From contig JAMORM010000004.1 of NCBI GenBank assembly GCA_027063585.1, positions 1 to 13,414 on the forward strand: DNA of 13,414 bases, given 5' to 3'. Source of the stretch: Sulfurimonas sp. (GTDB taxonomy: Bacteria; Campylobacterota; Campylobacteria; Campylobacterales; Sulfurimonadaceae). The first letter of the stretch is position 1. Each line of letters starts with the position of its first letter. The position numbers and the translations under genes were made by a program. The notes beneath the pieces are model-generated. The model was not told the origin of the DNA, made no database searches, and was given only the letters and a program-made list of their open reading frames with translations. Shown here one piece after another: positions 13,338 to 13,414 of the stretch.

Positions 13338-13414
13338 ACTTTCAATATCGACACATCTTTAAAATTCTTAACAATATCTCAAAAATCATGGAACAATAAG
13401 TGCTATATTCTTTA
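13338..13414. other. Window end without an identifiable gene
   Basis: These 77 bases should hold the promoter of the minus-strand secreted protein. No convincing -10/-35 pair, repeat or start codon with a ribosome site was seen on either strand. Confidence 0.4.

Overview
The window looks like chromosome of a Campylobacterota bacterium, most like Sulfurimonas or a relative. The DNA is AT-rich, many promoters show only a -10 box with T-rich sequence upstream, and the order small secreted protein, TolC-like protein, adaptor, RND pump matches the Helicobacter pylori crdA-crdB-czcB-czcA order. This placement comes from reading and recall, not from a search.

Left part (1-2063): an ArsR-family repressor on the minus strand, with the cysteine box of thiol-metalloid sensors, is followed by the first codons of another minus-strand gene. 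It diverges from a methionine-rich monoheme cytochrome c and a cysteine-bearing permease of the ArsP/SO_0444 type. A perfect 8-bp inverted repeat lies between the divergent genes and overlaps the arsR -10 box.

Middle part (2066-10930), all plus strand: a small secreted His/Cys protein, a complete tripartite heavy-metal efflux system (outer-membrane factor, adaptor, RND pump), a secreted Met/Gln-rich protein, an outer-membrane beta-barrel with an N-terminal thrombospondin type 3 repeat, and an OmpR-type response regulator overlapping its histidine kinase. Several genes overlap or nearly touch. The most regulator-like non-coding signals are a 25-bp palindrome before the outer-membrane factor, an 11-bp-period direct repeat before the Met-rich gene, and a long dyad before the barrel gene.

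Right part (10963-13414): dnaG with an apparently leaderless promoter, a 139-aa protein that looks like a shortened, degenerate GGDEF domain, and a convergent gene for a small secreted two-cysteine protein whose stop codon interlocks with it.

Taken together, 1-10930 reads as a cell-envelope metal or metalloid defence island: a sensor with cytoplasmic export, periplasmic Met-rich and redox proteins, trans-envelope efflux and a two-component sensor. The least conventional parts are the Met-rich cytochrome with a C-terminal KCGAGKCG tail, the methionine-rich partners beside a pump that appears to lack the CusA methionines, and the trimmed GGDEF-like protein. No RNA genes, CRISPR arrays, insertion sequences or phage genes were seen. 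No gene-free stretch exceeds about 80 bases.
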